DNA of 64,000 bases from Thiocapsa bogorovii (lineage in GTDB: Bacteria; Pseudomonadota; Gammaproteobacteria; Chromatiales; Chromatiaceae). The stretch covers positions 2,976,001-3,040,000 of the forward strand of contig NZ_CP089309.1 in the NCBI RefSeq assembly GCF_021228795.1. The letters are read 5' to 3'. Each line of letters opens with the position of its first letter. Positions within the stretch are counted from its first letter, which is position 1. The notes beneath the pieces are model-generated. The model was not told where the DNA came from and did no database searches. It saw nothing but the letters and a program-made list of their open reading frames with translations. Shown one piece after another: positions 53,231-63,329 of the stretch. The position numbers were made by a program, and so were the translations under genes.

Positions 53231-54307
53231 TTATCGCGTCTCTCGGCGAATCGGCTCCCACGCGCCGGCAGGCAAGGGCCGCGGCAACGGTGTGATCTTC
53301 ATGCTCGGTGCCTCGTGTCGCGCGATCAGCACCAGGATCAGGAGCGCGGGCATCACGAATGAGAGGAGACGCAGCGGCGAACCCTCCGGAGCGCCGAACA
53401 TCAAGATTCCCGGGCCGATGACCACGAGGCCGGCGACCGTCATGAGTCCGAGCGTGCGTCTCGCCAGAGCAAACCAACGCTGCCGCAACCAGGTCCGGTG
53501 AAAGTCGGCGGGCGGTGAGCCGAGTGTCGCGACGAGATGCTCCAGGGTCCGAGCGAGCTTGGCCTCGACATCCGGCGTGCGAGCCGGCTCGGCAGCGGGG
53601 ATGCGCAGATGGGCGCGCCAACCCGTGTCGAAGGGACGTAAAGACCGCCACGCCCAGCCCAAGACCGCCAGCAGATCCTCCGGTGGGCGTATCGTCCGCT
53701 GCGGGGCCGGAAGGAGCCGGATCTCGGCAGGCATCCCATGCCCGACCCTGGCGTCGAGCTCGAGCCCGATCCCGTCGAGGTCTGTCGAGGCACTGAGGAA
53801 GACAAGACGACTGGTGCCATCGGCGCTTCCGTCGGCGCCCGGTTCGGTCTCGATGCGATAGCTGCAGGCCACGCGCACGCCGCCGAGTGAGGGGAAGTGA
53901 CGCCTCGGATCCACCGCATCCACCTGCTCGATCAGCGCCTCCGGATCCGGCCCATCGCTGCGTAACGTCGCGACTCGCCCCGCCGCGTCGATCAGCGTCC
54001 GGATCAAACCGTAATGCCGTCGACCGTGACTCTCGAGGACGAGCGTCTCGGTCAGTCCGCCCGGGACATCGGGCGTGTCCGGATACCCCGTCGGCTTAAA
54101 GAGGATACGGCGCGCCAGTCGATCGCTCCCCGCAAGATCGACATGCCGCCCGCGCCGCGTGAAGGGCTCCGCAAGGGCCAGGATCTCATGATGCGTGAGC
54201 GGGATTTTCGGCTGCCGACGCGCATCTTCGGTGCGTCCGACCTTAGGGGGCTTGTTCCGCTTGACCGGCGGCGGCCAGAGCGGTCGCATCGGTTTCGGCG
54301 CGTACAT
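53231..54307 (-). CDS. Unknown membrane protein
   Basis: 358 residues, no family recognised. Mostly soluble, Arg/Pro-rich; near the C-terminus two adjacent hydrophobic helices (GLMTVAGLVVIGPGILMFG and LLSFVMPALLILVLIA) form a hairpin anchor. The start (ATG 54307) abuts repeat copy D and has no ribosome site; an in-frame ATG at 54289 is possible. It lies downstream of, and on the same strand as, rho, but two repeat elements (193 bp) separate them. Confidence 0.6.
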   Translation of the reverse strand: MYAPKPMRPLWPPPVKRNKPPKVGRTEDARRQPKIPLTHHEILALAEPFTRRGRHVDLAGSDRLARRILFKPTGYPDTPDVPGGLTETLVLESHGRRHYGLIRTLIDAAGRVATLRSDGPDPEALIEQVDAVDPRRHFPSLGGVRVACSYRIETEPGADGSADGTSRLVFLSASTDLDGIGLELDARVGHGMPAEIRLLPAPQRTIRPPEDLLAVLGWAWRSLRPFDTGWRAHLRIPAAEPARTPDVEAKLARTLEHLVATLGSPPADFHRTWLRQRWFALARRTLGLMTVAGLVVIGPGILMFGAPEGSPLRLLSFVMPALLILVLIARHEAPSMKITPLPRPLPAGAWEPIRRETR

Positions 54308-54308
54308 G

Positions 54309-54395
54309 CTAAACCGCGTCCTGAGTGAACCTTGAGGCCGAGTCTGGAATTGCCGTCGGTTGGAAACCGGAAGATCCGGGTCGGACGCGGTTCAG
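54309..54395. repeat. 87-bp inverted-repeat element (copy D)
   Basis: Ends CTAAACCGCGTCC (54309-54321) and complement (54383-54395) match at 12 of 13. The interior is unique. It lies directly before the start of the unknown membrane protein gene and 19 bp from copy E. Confidence 0.78.
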
Positions 54396-54414
54396 AAACA
54401 AAGAAAAAAATGAC

Positions 54415-54500
54415 TTAAACCGCGTCAACTGCGTTGCTCGTTGGCGCGCGCAAGGCCGGCGGACTGACTCGGAGCGATGCATGTTGCACCAAGACGCGGT

Positions 54501-54504
<4 letters not shown>
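54415..54504. repeat. 90-bp inverted-repeat element (copy E)
   Basis: Perfect 12-bp ends TTAAACCGCGTC (54415-54426) and complement (54493-54504). The stop codon TAA of rho (minus strand, 54501-54503) is bases 2-4 of the repeat end. Copy D follows on the far side, making a tandem pair. Confidence 0.8.
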
Positions 54505-55757
<1,253 letters not shown>

Positions 55758-55977
55758 CACATTTTTTGTCGTCGGCGGAGGTGAGGGGGTGTTCGGCAAC
55801 GCCCCGGGGCAGGGCCCGTGTTGCGGGGGAACGCGGTTGGGGGTGGTCGCTTTACGGGGACGGGGCGCCTTGGCGGCGGCCCCTCGGGAGTGTCGATCGG
55901 TGGCCATGGGTGCCGGTGTCGGTTCCGGTCCGCGGGGGCGGCCGGCAGATTGAACCGGATGCCGTTACCGGTCTTCC

Positions 55978-56304
55978 TTAAAGGTTACTGTCGATGAAGG
56001 CCGTCAGTTGGGACTTGGACACCGCCCCGACCTTGGTGGCTTCGACCTCGCCCTGACGGAACAGCATCAGGGTCGGGATACCGCGAATCCCGTAGCGCGG
56101 CGGTGTGTTGGGGTTCTCGTCGATGTTGAGCTTCGCGACCTTGATGCGGCCGGCGTATTCCCCTGCGATCTCGTCGAGCACGGGCGCGATCATCTTGCAG
56201 GGCCCACACCAGTCGGCCCAGTAGTCCACGAGCACGGGTTCGAGGGATTTCAAAACCTCGTCTTCGAATGAATCATCGGTCACATGGACGATGCTATCGC
56301 TCAC
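55978..56304 (-). CDS. trxA: Thioredoxin 1
   Basis: 108 residues. Cytoplasmic disulfide reductase with the active site [20 protein letters not shown] and the cis-Pro region [15 protein letters not shown]. Length and sequence are those of E. coli TrxA. The start is GTG 56304 with GGGAG 9 nt upstream. trxA-rho on one strand with rhlB divergent is the conserved gammaproteobacterial order. Confidence 0.95.
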   Translation of the reverse strand: MSDSIVHVTDDSFEDEVLKSLEPVLVDYWADWCGPCKMIAPVLDEIAGEYAGRIKVAKLNIDENPNTPPRYGIRGIPTLMLFRQGEVEATKVGAVSKSQLTAFIDSNL

Positions 56305-56535
56305 TGAAGTGATCTCCCATAGGGTGTTTGCGGCACGGGCGGTTGTTTCTGTTTACGTTCGGCGGATGACGGCGGAGCGGGGTCGCTGGGGCGCGGCGCG
56401 AACGGGTCGTGGAGCGGGCGGGCGAATTGGCGTTGGAATGTGCCCTTGAGTAAGATGCTATTTGATCCAAAGCGAAGAGATTTTGCAAGCCTTGCCCAAT
56501 TCGCGAGGCCCGTAGCTCCAGGGACTCCCCACGTC

Positions 56536-58116
56536 ATGACCGACAAACACCTCACTCAGACCCGCTTCGACAGCTTCGCGCTCGATCAACGGATCCTTGA
56601 TGGACTCGACGACGCGGGCTTCACCCGCTGTACGCCGATCCAGGAACAAACCCTGCCGCTCGCGTTGTCGGGCCGGGACGTTGCCGGTCAAGCCCAAACC
56701 GGCACCGGGAAGACTGCGGCCTTTCTGATCGTGCTCATGCAACGCCTGCTGACCAATCCCGAGCCTGCCCCGGCAAAGATCGCACGTCCGCGTGCGCTGA
56801 TCCTCGCCCCGACCCGTGAGCTCGCGGTCCAGATCCATCGGGATACGGAGCTTCTCGCCAAGCATACAGGCCTGCGCATCGCGGTGGTCTACGGCGGAGC
56901 GGGTTATCAGGAGCAACGCGACCGGGTTGCCGGTGGCGTCGACATCCTCATCGGTACACCTGGGCGCCTGATCGACTATTTCAAGCAAAAGGTGTTCGAT
57001 TTGCAGGCGATCGAGGCGGTCGTTCTCGACGAGGCCGACCGAATGTTCGACCTCGGCTTCATCAAGGACATCCGCTTTCTGCTCCGACGGATGCCGCCGC
57101 CCGAGGAGCGTCAGGGCCTCCTCTTCTCGGCGACGCTCTCCTATCGCGTCACCGAGCTCGCCTACGAGCACATGAATCACCCGCAGCTGGTGAAGATCGA
57201 GACCGAGACCATCACCGCCGATCGCGTGCGCCAATGCTGCTACATGACCTCCAACGAGGAGAAGATCGCCTTGCTCCTGGGCCTGGTCCGCGGCTGGGAC
57301 GATGCGCGCATCATGGTCTTCGTCAACACCAAGCGCGAGGCCGATCGTGTCTGGGGTTTCCTTCAGGGCAACGGCATCAATACCGCGGTGCTCTCCGGAG
57401 ACGTGCCTCAGAAGAAACGCCTGAAGCTCCTGAAGGACTTCACCGATGGCAAGCTCCCCGTGCTGGTCGGCACGGACGTGGCCGCGCGCGGGCTACACAT
57501 CCCGGACGTCACCCATGTCGTGAACTACGACCTGCCAGAGGATCCGGAGGACTATGTCCACCGCATCGGGCGGACCGCGCGGGCCGGTGCCGCGGGCGAT
57601 GCAATCGGCTTCGTCTGCGAGACCTATGCCTTTTGCCTGCCGGATATCGAGGCGTTCATCGGCGCGAAGATCCCGGTCGAGCCGGTCGATCCGGTACTGC
57701 TCGCCGAGGTGAATCCGCGCAGTCGGATGCGCCCGGACCGAGAGGATCGGTGCGAGGGGCGGTCGACGCGCTCGCCCCGTGGCGCCGGTGGCGGTAGCGG
57801 GCGCGGCGAGCGTCGTCCGCGCGCAGGCGGGCAACGTCGTTCGCCATCACAATCGCCGACGCAGTCGCTGTCGCGTGAGATCACACCCGAGACACCTTTA
57901 GCCGTAACCGGTCAAGCGCCCGAGGTCGCTGCGCTTACGGATCCGTCGGCGATCACCGGCGTGCCGGTAACCGATCGCCGGGAGGCGGGTGCGCAGCGCT
58001 CGGAGACCTCGACCGGTGAGCCGAAGAAGCGACGTCGGCGTCGGCGGTCCAAGAAACCGAGCGCCGACGGCACGAATCCACCGACGCCTGCTCCGGCGCC
58101 CGAGCCGGTCGATTGA
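56536..58116 (+). CDS. rhlB: DEAD-box RNA helicase RhlB
   Basis: 526 residues. Q motif ([19 protein letters not shown]), Walker [21 protein letters not shown] in [17 protein letters not shown] ([11 protein letters not shown]), and motif [12 protein letters not shown]. Identity as RhlB rests on similarity and on its place divergent from trxA-rho as in E. coli. RhlB works with RNase E in mRNA decay. The C-terminal tail (~residues 400-526) is longer than in E. coli, Arg/Gly/Ser-rich with a run of basic residues ([14 protein letters not shown]), and probably binds RNA. The start is ATG 56536; 32 upstream codons are not like the family. Confidence 0.93.
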   Translation: MTDKHLTQTRFDSFALDQRILDGLDDAGFTRCTPIQEQTLPLALSGRDVAGQAQTGTGKTAAFLIVLMQRLLTNPEPAPAKIARPRALILAPTRELAVQIHRDTELLAKHTGLRIAVVYGGAGYQEQRDRVAGGVDILIGTPGRLIDYFKQKVFDLQAIEAVVLDEADRMFDLGFIKDIRFLLRRMPPPEERQGLLFSATLSYRVTELAYEHMNHPQLVKIETETITADRVRQCCYMTSNEEKIALLLGLVRGWDDARIMVFVNTKREADRVWGFLQGNGINTAVLSGDVPQKKRLKLLKDFTDGKLPVLVGTDVAARGLHIPDVTHVVNYDLPEDPEDYVHRIGRTARAGAAGDAIGFVCETYAFCLPDIEAFIGAKIPVEPVDPVLLAEVNPRSRMRPDREDRCEGRSTRSPRGAGGGSGRGERRPRAGGQRRSPSQSPTQSLSREITPETPLAVTGQAPEVAALTDPSAITGVPVTDRREAGAQRSETSTGEPKKRRRRRRSKKPSADGTNPPTPAPAPEPVD

Positions 58117-58275
58117 GCGGCGAACCCACGCTCTGTAACCGGTCGGAGACGAGTTGAGCGCCGAATCCACTCGTTGTCGTGATCGAGAACGACGACGACA
58201 GCCGTGGCAGAGGTATTCTCTCGTCGAGTCGTTTTTCTGGTCTTTGGAACCGCTCCTCTGCGGCCCCTGCGTCGA

Positions 58276-58941
58276 TCAGTCCGAATGCAGACTCGGAAGC
58301 AGATCGCCGAAGTGAGCGATCGCCGGGAAGTCTGCAACCTCTCGTCGAGGACCCCTCGAGTCGGGCTCGACAACGGCCATCAACCAGCGAAACCCGAAGT
58401 CTCGCGCCGCCCGCAGGACGCTTGTGCTGTCGTCGATGAAGAGGGTGCGCTCCACGTCGAATGGCTCGATCGCCTGAACCAGAGACCAAAAACCCGGCGT
58501 CTCCTTGGCGACCTTCAGGTCATGCGAGCAGATGACGCGGTTGAAGTGTCCGCCGAGACGGGTTCGGGTGAGCTTGAGTGCGAGCGCCTTCTGATGCGCA
58601 TTGGTGACCAAGACGCGCCGCTTGCCGCGTTGCTCAAGTGCCTCCAAGAAGTCGAGCACATGCGGATGGATCGCGATCAGATGCTCGACCTCCTGCTTGA
58701 GCAGGGCGATATCCAGGCCCAGCACGCGGCTCCAGTGGTCGACGCAATACCACTCGAGGGTGCCCTCGACGTCGCGATAGCGGGCGAGCAGCTGGGCCTT
58801 GGCGACCTCGGGCGCGAGCCCGCGGGCTTGGGCATAGCGCTTGGGGACATGCTCGAGCCAAAAATGATTGTCGAAGTGCAGGTCGAGCAAGGTGCCGTCC
58901 ATGTCCAGGAAGACGGTGTCGATACGCTGCCAATCGATCAT
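58276..58941 (-). CDS. HAD-family nucleotidase (YrfG-like)
   Basis: 221 residues. HAD motif I DTVFLDMDGTLLDLHFDNHF, motif II VLVTNAHQKAL, motif III Lys in HDLKVAKETPGFW and motif IV TLFIDDSTSVLRAA. E. coli YrfG, a GMP/IMP nucleotidase, shows the same WLEHVPKRYA-type N-terminus and is also near nudE. AAGGGG lies 6 nt before the ATG at 58941. It is divergent from nudE across 69 bp. Confidence 0.88.
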   Translation of the reverse strand: MIDWQRIDTVFLDMDGTLLDLHFDNHFWLEHVPKRYAQARGLAPEVAKAQLLARYRDVEGTLEWYCVDHWSRVLGLDIALLKQEVEHLIAIHPHVLDFLEALEQRGKRRVLVTNAHQKALALKLTRTRLGGHFNRVICSHDLKVAKETPGFWSLVQAIEPFDVERTLFIDDSTSVLRAARDFGFRWLMAVVEPDSRGPRREVADFPAIAHFGDLLPSLHSD

Positions 58942-59010
58942 GCTGTACCCCTTGTCGCCTCGTGTTTTCAGCGTCGCTTCGCGGCGACTTGACCCATCGG
59001 AGTCTCGTTC

Positions 59011-59556
59011 ATGCTTCGCAAACCGAAAGTACTGGATCGGCGGATCGTCGCCCAGAGCCGCTTGTTCCGGGTAGAAGAGGTCGATCTGGAGTTTGCGAAC
59101 GGCGCGCGCCGCACCTTCGAGCGCGTGCCCGGCGGCACGGATTCGGTCATGATCGTCCCCATGCTCGACCCCGAGACGGTGCTCCTGATCCGCGAATACG
59201 GTGCCGGCAGCGACCGTTACGAGCTCGGCCTGCCCAAGGGCGTCGTGGAAACCGGCGAGGACCCCTTGGTCGCCGCGGATCGCGAGATCCAAGAGGAGAT
59301 CGGGTACGGCGCGCGTGATCTGCAAATCATCAAACGCGTCTCGCTTGTGCCCGGCTATATCGAGCATCATAGCCTCATCGTGCTGGCGCGCGATCTCTAT
59401 CCCAATCGTCTCCCCGGCGACGAGCCGGAGCCGATCGAAGTGATCCCCTGGCGGCTCGACGCGATCGACGCGCTGCTGGCTCGGGATGATTTCGACGAGG
59501 CCCGGTCGGTGGCGGCCCTGTTTATCGCCTTGCGTGTCTTGGATCGCGAGCCTTGA
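59011..59556 (+). CDS. nudE: ADP compounds hydrolase NudE
   Basis: 181 residues. The Nudix box is intact: GLPKGVVETGEDPLVAADRE followed by IQEEIGYG. The upstream MIVPMLDPETVLLIREYGAG and the downstream LVPGYIEHHSLIVLARDLYP fit NudE, which cleaves ADP-ribose, Ap3A and NADH-like compounds. GGAG lies 8 nt before the ATG. Its pairing with a yrfG-like gene supports the name. Confidence 0.9.
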   Translation: MLRKPKVLDRRIVAQSRLFRVEEVDLEFANGARRTFERVPGGTDSVMIVPMLDPETVLLIREYGAGSDRYELGLPKGVVETGEDPLVAADREIQEEIGYGARDLQIIKRVSLVPGYIEHHSLIVLARDLYPNRLPGDEPEPIEVIPWRLDAIDALLARDDFDEARSVAALFIALRVLDREP

Positions 59557-59616
59557 CCGAGCCCGATCCTAACCCGGTCATCCGGATGTGCCCCGGACGG
59601 CGTTGACGACTCATCC

Positions 59617-59648
59617 GCGCCAGCTCCGACAACTGTCGGTGCCGGCGC
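59617..59648. terminator. Stem-loop downstream of nudE
   Basis: A 15-bp stem with two mismatches (GCGCC...CCGACA pairing with TGTCGG...GGCGC) around a 2-base AC loop, 60 bp after the nudE stop. An AT-rich tract follows ~20 bp later but no immediate T-run. It is a candidate terminator only. Confidence 0.4.
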
Positions 59649-59683
59649 AGGTCAAGGTACTCATAAATCATAAATATTCAAAT

Positions 59684-59769
59684 TTAAACCGCATCCCCAA
59701 GAAGTTCGGGAAAATCCTCGAGCCCGACACAAGATGAAAGTGGCGAATTTCACTCTGGACGCGGTTTAA
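59684..59769. repeat. 86-bp inverted-repeat element (copy F)
   Basis: Ends TTAAACCGCATCC (59684-59696) and complement of TTAAACCGCGTCC (59757-59769) match at 12 of 13. Parts of its interior (AGTTCGG, GAGCCCG) recur in copy C. It lies 20 bp before the double-thioredoxin gene start. Confidence 0.78.
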
Positions 59770-59789
59770 GCCCCCAACGGAGGTTACGC

Positions 59790-60836
59790 ATGTTTCGTTT
59801 TTCCGCCGTCTCGGCGATCGTCTTGACACTGGGTCTGCTTACGGGCGCCCCGACGGGCATTGACGGCGCGAAGGCCCAAGACATGCCGCCGCCGGATGAT
59901 TCGGCCTACAGCTTCGACGACTTTCCGCGCGAGGATCTGCTTGAGCATCCGGATTGGTTTAAGAGGGGTTTCCTCGATCTTCCGAGCGACCTCGAAGAGG
60001 CGATTGCCGCGGGCAAACAGGGGTTGATCGTCTATTTCGGTCAGAAACACTGTGCCTACTGCCACAAGCTTTTGAACGACAACTTCGGTCTTTCCGACAT
60101 CCTCGAGTACACCCAACGGCATTTCGATCTGGTTCCGATCGACGTTTGGGGCGTGGAGGATGTGACGACGATCGACGGCGAGGTGATGACCGAGCGCGAG
60201 CTCTCGGTTCGCGAGGACACCAATTTCACACCCTCTCTGCTCTTCTACGATGCCGAGGGTAAGCTCGCCCTGCGCTTGCGCGGCTACTATCCGCCCTATC
60301 AGTTCCGAGCCGCGCTCGAATATGTCGCCGACGGGCACTACACCCGCGAGACCTTTCGTGACTATCTCGCCCGTGGCGAGAACCGGATGGTGTTCGAGCC
60401 GGAGGACCTGAACGACCAACCCTTCTTCGCGAAGCCCCCGTACAACCTGGATCGACGCTTCCCGAGCGAGCGCCCGCTCGCCGTCTTCTTCGAGCAGGGC
60501 GACTGTCATGCCTGCGACGTGCTGCACGGCCAAGCCCTGAAGGAGCCGGCGATCACACGGTATTTCGGCAACTTCGACAGCGTCCAGCTCGACATGTGGT
60601 CCGATACGCCCGTCGTCACGCCGTCGGGCGAGCGCACCACGGCGCGCGACTGGGCGGCCGAGCTCGGGCTCTTTTATGCACCCTCGATCCTTTTCTTCGA
60701 CGAGCACGGCAAGGAGTTGCTGCGGGTTGATTCGGTCGTGCGTTTCTATCGGCTGCGCAACGTTCTGAACTACATCAGCAGCAAGGCGTATCTCACCGAG
60801 AGCTTCGGGGAGTGGCGCCTGTCCGAGGCGCTTTGA
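59790..60836 (+). CDS. Periplasmic double thioredoxin-fold protein
   Basis: 348 residues. A signal peptide (FRFSAVSAIVLTLGLLTGAP, cleavage near AKAQ) precedes two thioredoxin-like domains. The first has IVYFGQKHCAYCHKLLNDNF (CAYC) and a cis-Pro TNFTPSLLFYD. The second has AVFFEQGDCHACDVLHGQAL (CHAC) and FYAPSILFFDEHG. Both active-site pairs are intact, so it could be a disulfide reductase/isomerase relay related to SoxW/DsbD-gamma-type proteins. GGAGG lies 6 nt before the ATG. Repeat elements flank it on both sides (copies F and H), and its TGA stop lies in a repeat-like end. Confidence 0.82.
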   Translation: MFRFSAVSAIVLTLGLLTGAPTGIDGAKAQDMPPPDDSAYSFDDFPREDLLEHPDWFKRGFLDLPSDLEEAIAAGKQGLIVYFGQKHCAYCHKLLNDNFGLSDILEYTQRHFDLVPIDVWGVEDVTTIDGEVMTERELSVREDTNFTPSLLFYDAEGKLALRLRGYYPPYQFRAALEYVADGHYTRETFRDYLARGENRMVFEPEDLNDQPFFAKPPYNLDRRFPSERPLAVFFEQGDCHACDVLHGQALKEPAITRYFGNFDSVQLDMWSDTPVVTPSGERTTARDWAAELGLFYAPSILFFDEHGKELLRVDSVVRFYRLRNVLNYISSKAYLTESFGEWRLSEAL

Positions 60837-60843
60837 ACCGCGG

Positions 60844-60930
60844 TTGAGCCGCGTCCGGCGTGACATGGACCGCGCGGGGTGTGCCTCGGTCTCGTGGATA
60901 CAGACAGGTGTCCGAGACGACGCAGTTTAA
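60844..60930. repeat. 87-bp inverted-repeat element (copy H)
   Basis: Ends TTGAGCCGCGTC (60844-60855) and GACGCAGTTTAA (60919-60930) pair imperfectly (10 of 12). A further TTGAACCGCG stands just before it at 60833-60842 and includes the stop codon of the preceding gene, so the left end may be duplicated. Confidence 0.65.
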
Positions 60931-60951
60931 GATATTAAGGATTTTAATGAG

Positions 60952-61038
60952 TTAAGCTGCGTCAGGGATAAGGCCGCTGGCATACTCGACGGTGCGGACC
61001 TGACCAGCACATCGACATGCCGCGCGGACGCAGCTCAA
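60952..61038. repeat. 87-bp inverted-repeat element (copy G, variant)
   Basis: Ends TTAAGCTGCGTC (60952-60963) and complement of TTGAGCTGCGTC (61027-61038) match at 11 of 12. Both arms changed together from CCGCG to CTGCG, so pairing is kept. It lies 21 bp after copy H and 139 bp before pta. Confidence 0.72.
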
Positions 61039-61177
61039 TACGAGGTCGCGGCCGAGAGCCGTTATCTGGTATTTTTGCGCAGTGCAGCATTCGGGGCGTT
61101 CGTCGTGCCGAAGCATCCAAGTCGTTCGATCGGGTCGCTCGACCCCGTCCAGCCTGTTTCGCGCAAGAGGAAGATCC

Positions 61178-63316
61178 ATGCAAAGCGTCTACATCGCCGG
61201 TGCCGGTTCCGGCAGCGGTAAGTCCGTCGTTGTTCTGGGCTTCATGGAGATGCTCTACGCCGTCAATCGGAAGGTGGGGTTCTTTCGCCCGATCGTCTCC
61301 AAGGGTGTCGAGCGAGACAACCTGACCACCCTCATCCGCAGTCGATACGACCTGCCCTTCTCCCCGGAGATGCTCTACGGCTGTACGGCTGAGACCGCCA
61401 GCCATCTGGTTGCGGCCGGTCAGTATGACGAGCTGCTGAAGATGATCCTGAACAAGTTCAAGATGCTCGAAGAGCGTTGCGATCTCGTCGTCTGCGCCGG
61501 GACCGACTTCGACGGTCTGGTTCCGTCCCTCGAGTTCGACTTCAACGCCGACCTGGCCAACAACCTCGGCTGCAACGTCGTGGTCGTGGTGAAGGGCTTC
61601 GGGCGCAGCCCCGAGGAGGCGCTCGAGGCGCTCTACATGGCCCACGAGTCGATGCGCAATCGCGGCGGAGACTTCCTCGCGAGCGTCATCAACGGGGTTG
61701 ATCCGGAGCATGTGGAAACGGTCAAGGCCCGAGCCCGCAAGCTGTTGCCGGAGCGCGAGAACGTCTATGTGCTGCCGCGCCATGCGGCACTCGGGATGCC
61801 TACGGTGGGCGAGATCCGTCAGGCCCTGGACTGCGAGTGTCTCTGCGGCGACGGCGATGCCATGAATCAGGTCGTCTCCAACTACAAGATCGCGGCGATG
61901 GAGGTCCCGGATTTCCTCAGCTATATCGAGGACGGCTGTCTCATCATCACCGCCGGCGATCGATCCGACATCATCCTCGCGAGTCTTGCGGCCGACGTCT
62001 CCTCGTCCTTCCCGCGCGTGGCCGGACTGCTCCTGACGGGCGGGCTGCAGCCGGCCGAGAATGTCCAGCGTCTGCTCGAGGGGCTGCGCCGGACCAAGGT
62101 CTCGATCCTGCGCGTGTCGACCGACACCTTCACCACCGCCATGCGGGTCAACGGGATCGAGGCGACCATCCTCCCGGGCGACGAGCGCAAGATCGCGGCA
62201 GGCCTCGGCCTGTTCGAAGGCCATGTCGACATCGAAGAGCTGCGGGGCCGGATCGCGGTGCGACATTCGGACCGCACCACGCCGCTCATGTTCGAGTACG
62301 AGCTCGTGCGTCGCGCGAAGACGCGGCGTCAGCGCATCGTGCTGCCGGAAGGCACCGACGAGCGGATCCTGCGGGCAGCGGAGATCCTCACCCTGCGCCA
62401 GGTGGTGGATCTCACCCTGCTCGGCGACCCGGAGAAGATCCGCCGCCGGATCGGCGAGCTCGGACTCAAGCTGGACGAGATCCCGATCATCGATCCCATC
62501 ACCGCGACGGATCGCGAGCGCTACGCGCAAATCTATTTCGAGCTGCGCAAGCACAAGTGCATCTCCGAGCAGATGGCACGCGACGCCTTGGAGGATGTGA
62601 GCTATTTCGGCACCATGATGGTCTATGCAGGCGACGCCGACGGGATGGTCTCGGGTGCCGTGCATACCACCCAGCACACGATCCGACCGGCGTTCGAGAT
62701 CATCAAGACCAAGCCGGGGGTGAAGCTTGTTTCCAGCGTGTTTTTCATGTGTCTCGCCGACCGGGTCCTGGTCTACGGCGACTGCGCCGTCAACCCGAAC
62801 CCGACCTCGGAAGACCTCGCCGACATTGCCATCACCTCGGCCGCGACGGCATCCGCGTTCGGGATCGAGCCGCGTGTGGCCATGCTGTCCTACTCCAGCG
62901 GCAGCTCGGGCAAGGGCGCAGACGTGGAGCGGGTGCGCGAGGCGGTGCGGATCGCGCGCGAGCGTCGACCGGATCTCAAGCTGGAAGGTCCGATCCAATA
63001 CGATGCGGCGGTCGACATCGGCGTCGCGCGCTCGAAGATGCCCGAGAGCGAGGTCGCCGGTCGCGCCACCGTCTTCGTCTTCCCGGACCTCAACACCGGC
63101 AACAACACCTACAAGGCGGTGCAGCGCAGCGCCAACGCCGTGGCGATCGGCCCGGTGCTCCAGGGCTTGAATAAGCCGGTCAACGATCTGAGCCGAGGTT
63201 GCACCGTGACCGACATCGTCAACACGGTCACGATCACCGCCATCCAGGCGCAGAACGATCACGCACTCGCCTCGGCGCAAGCCGACGCCGATATCGCCCA
63301 TGTCACTCGGGACTGA
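61178..63316 (+). CDS. pta: Phosphate acetyltransferase, long (DRTGG-containing) form
   Basis: 712 residues. It interconverts acetyl-CoA and acetyl phosphate. The N-terminal P-loop-like domain (SVYIAGAGSGSGKSVVVLGF) and DRTGG-type middle domain are followed by the catalytic PTA_PTB domain from ~residue 385 (RIVLPEGTDERILRAAEIL, DADGMVSGAVHTTQHTIRPA, SYSSGSSGKGADVERVREAV, TGNNTYKAVQRSANAVAIGP). Length matches E. coli Pta (714 aa). The start at 61178 follows AGGA; 32 upstream codons are unlike the family. ackA follows 13 bp later, so the two form the usual acetate pair. Confidence 0.95.
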   Translation: MQSVYIAGAGSGSGKSVVVLGFMEMLYAVNRKVGFFRPIVSKGVERDNLTTLIRSRYDLPFSPEMLYGCTAETASHLVAAGQYDELLKMILNKFKMLEERCDLVVCAGTDFDGLVPSLEFDFNADLANNLGCNVVVVVKGFGRSPEEALEALYMAHESMRNRGGDFLASVINGVDPEHVETVKARARKLLPERENVYVLPRHAALGMPTVGEIRQALDCECLCGDGDAMNQVVSNYKIAAMEVPDFLSYIEDGCLIITAGDRSDIILASLAADVSSSFPRVAGLLLTGGLQPAENVQRLLEGLRRTKVSILRVSTDTFTTAMRVNGIEATILPGDERKIAAGLGLFEGHVDIEELRGRIAVRHSDRTTPLMFEYELVRRAKTRRQRIVLPEGTDERILRAAEILTLRQVVDLTLLGDPEKIRRRIGELGLKLDEIPIIDPITATDRERYAQIYFELRKHKCISEQMARDALEDVSYFGTMMVYAGDADGMVSGAVHTTQHTIRPAFEIIKTKPGVKLVSSVFFMCLADRVLVYGDCAVNPNPTSEDLADIAITSAATASAFGIEPRVAMLSYSSGSSGKGADVERVREAVRIARERRPDLKLEGPIQYDAAVDIGVARSKMPESEVAGRATVFVFPDLNTGNNTYKAVQRSANAVAIGPVLQGLNKPVNDLSRGCTVTDIVNTVTITAIQAQNDHALASAQADADIAHVTRD

Positions 63317-63329
63317 TCAGGAGACTCAG

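Noticed and set aside
60962-63301. 779-residue ORF antisense to pta
   Set aside because: It mirrors the pta gene in a GC-rich sequence, its translation has no family motif and it lacks a ribosome site; pta is clearly the real gene.
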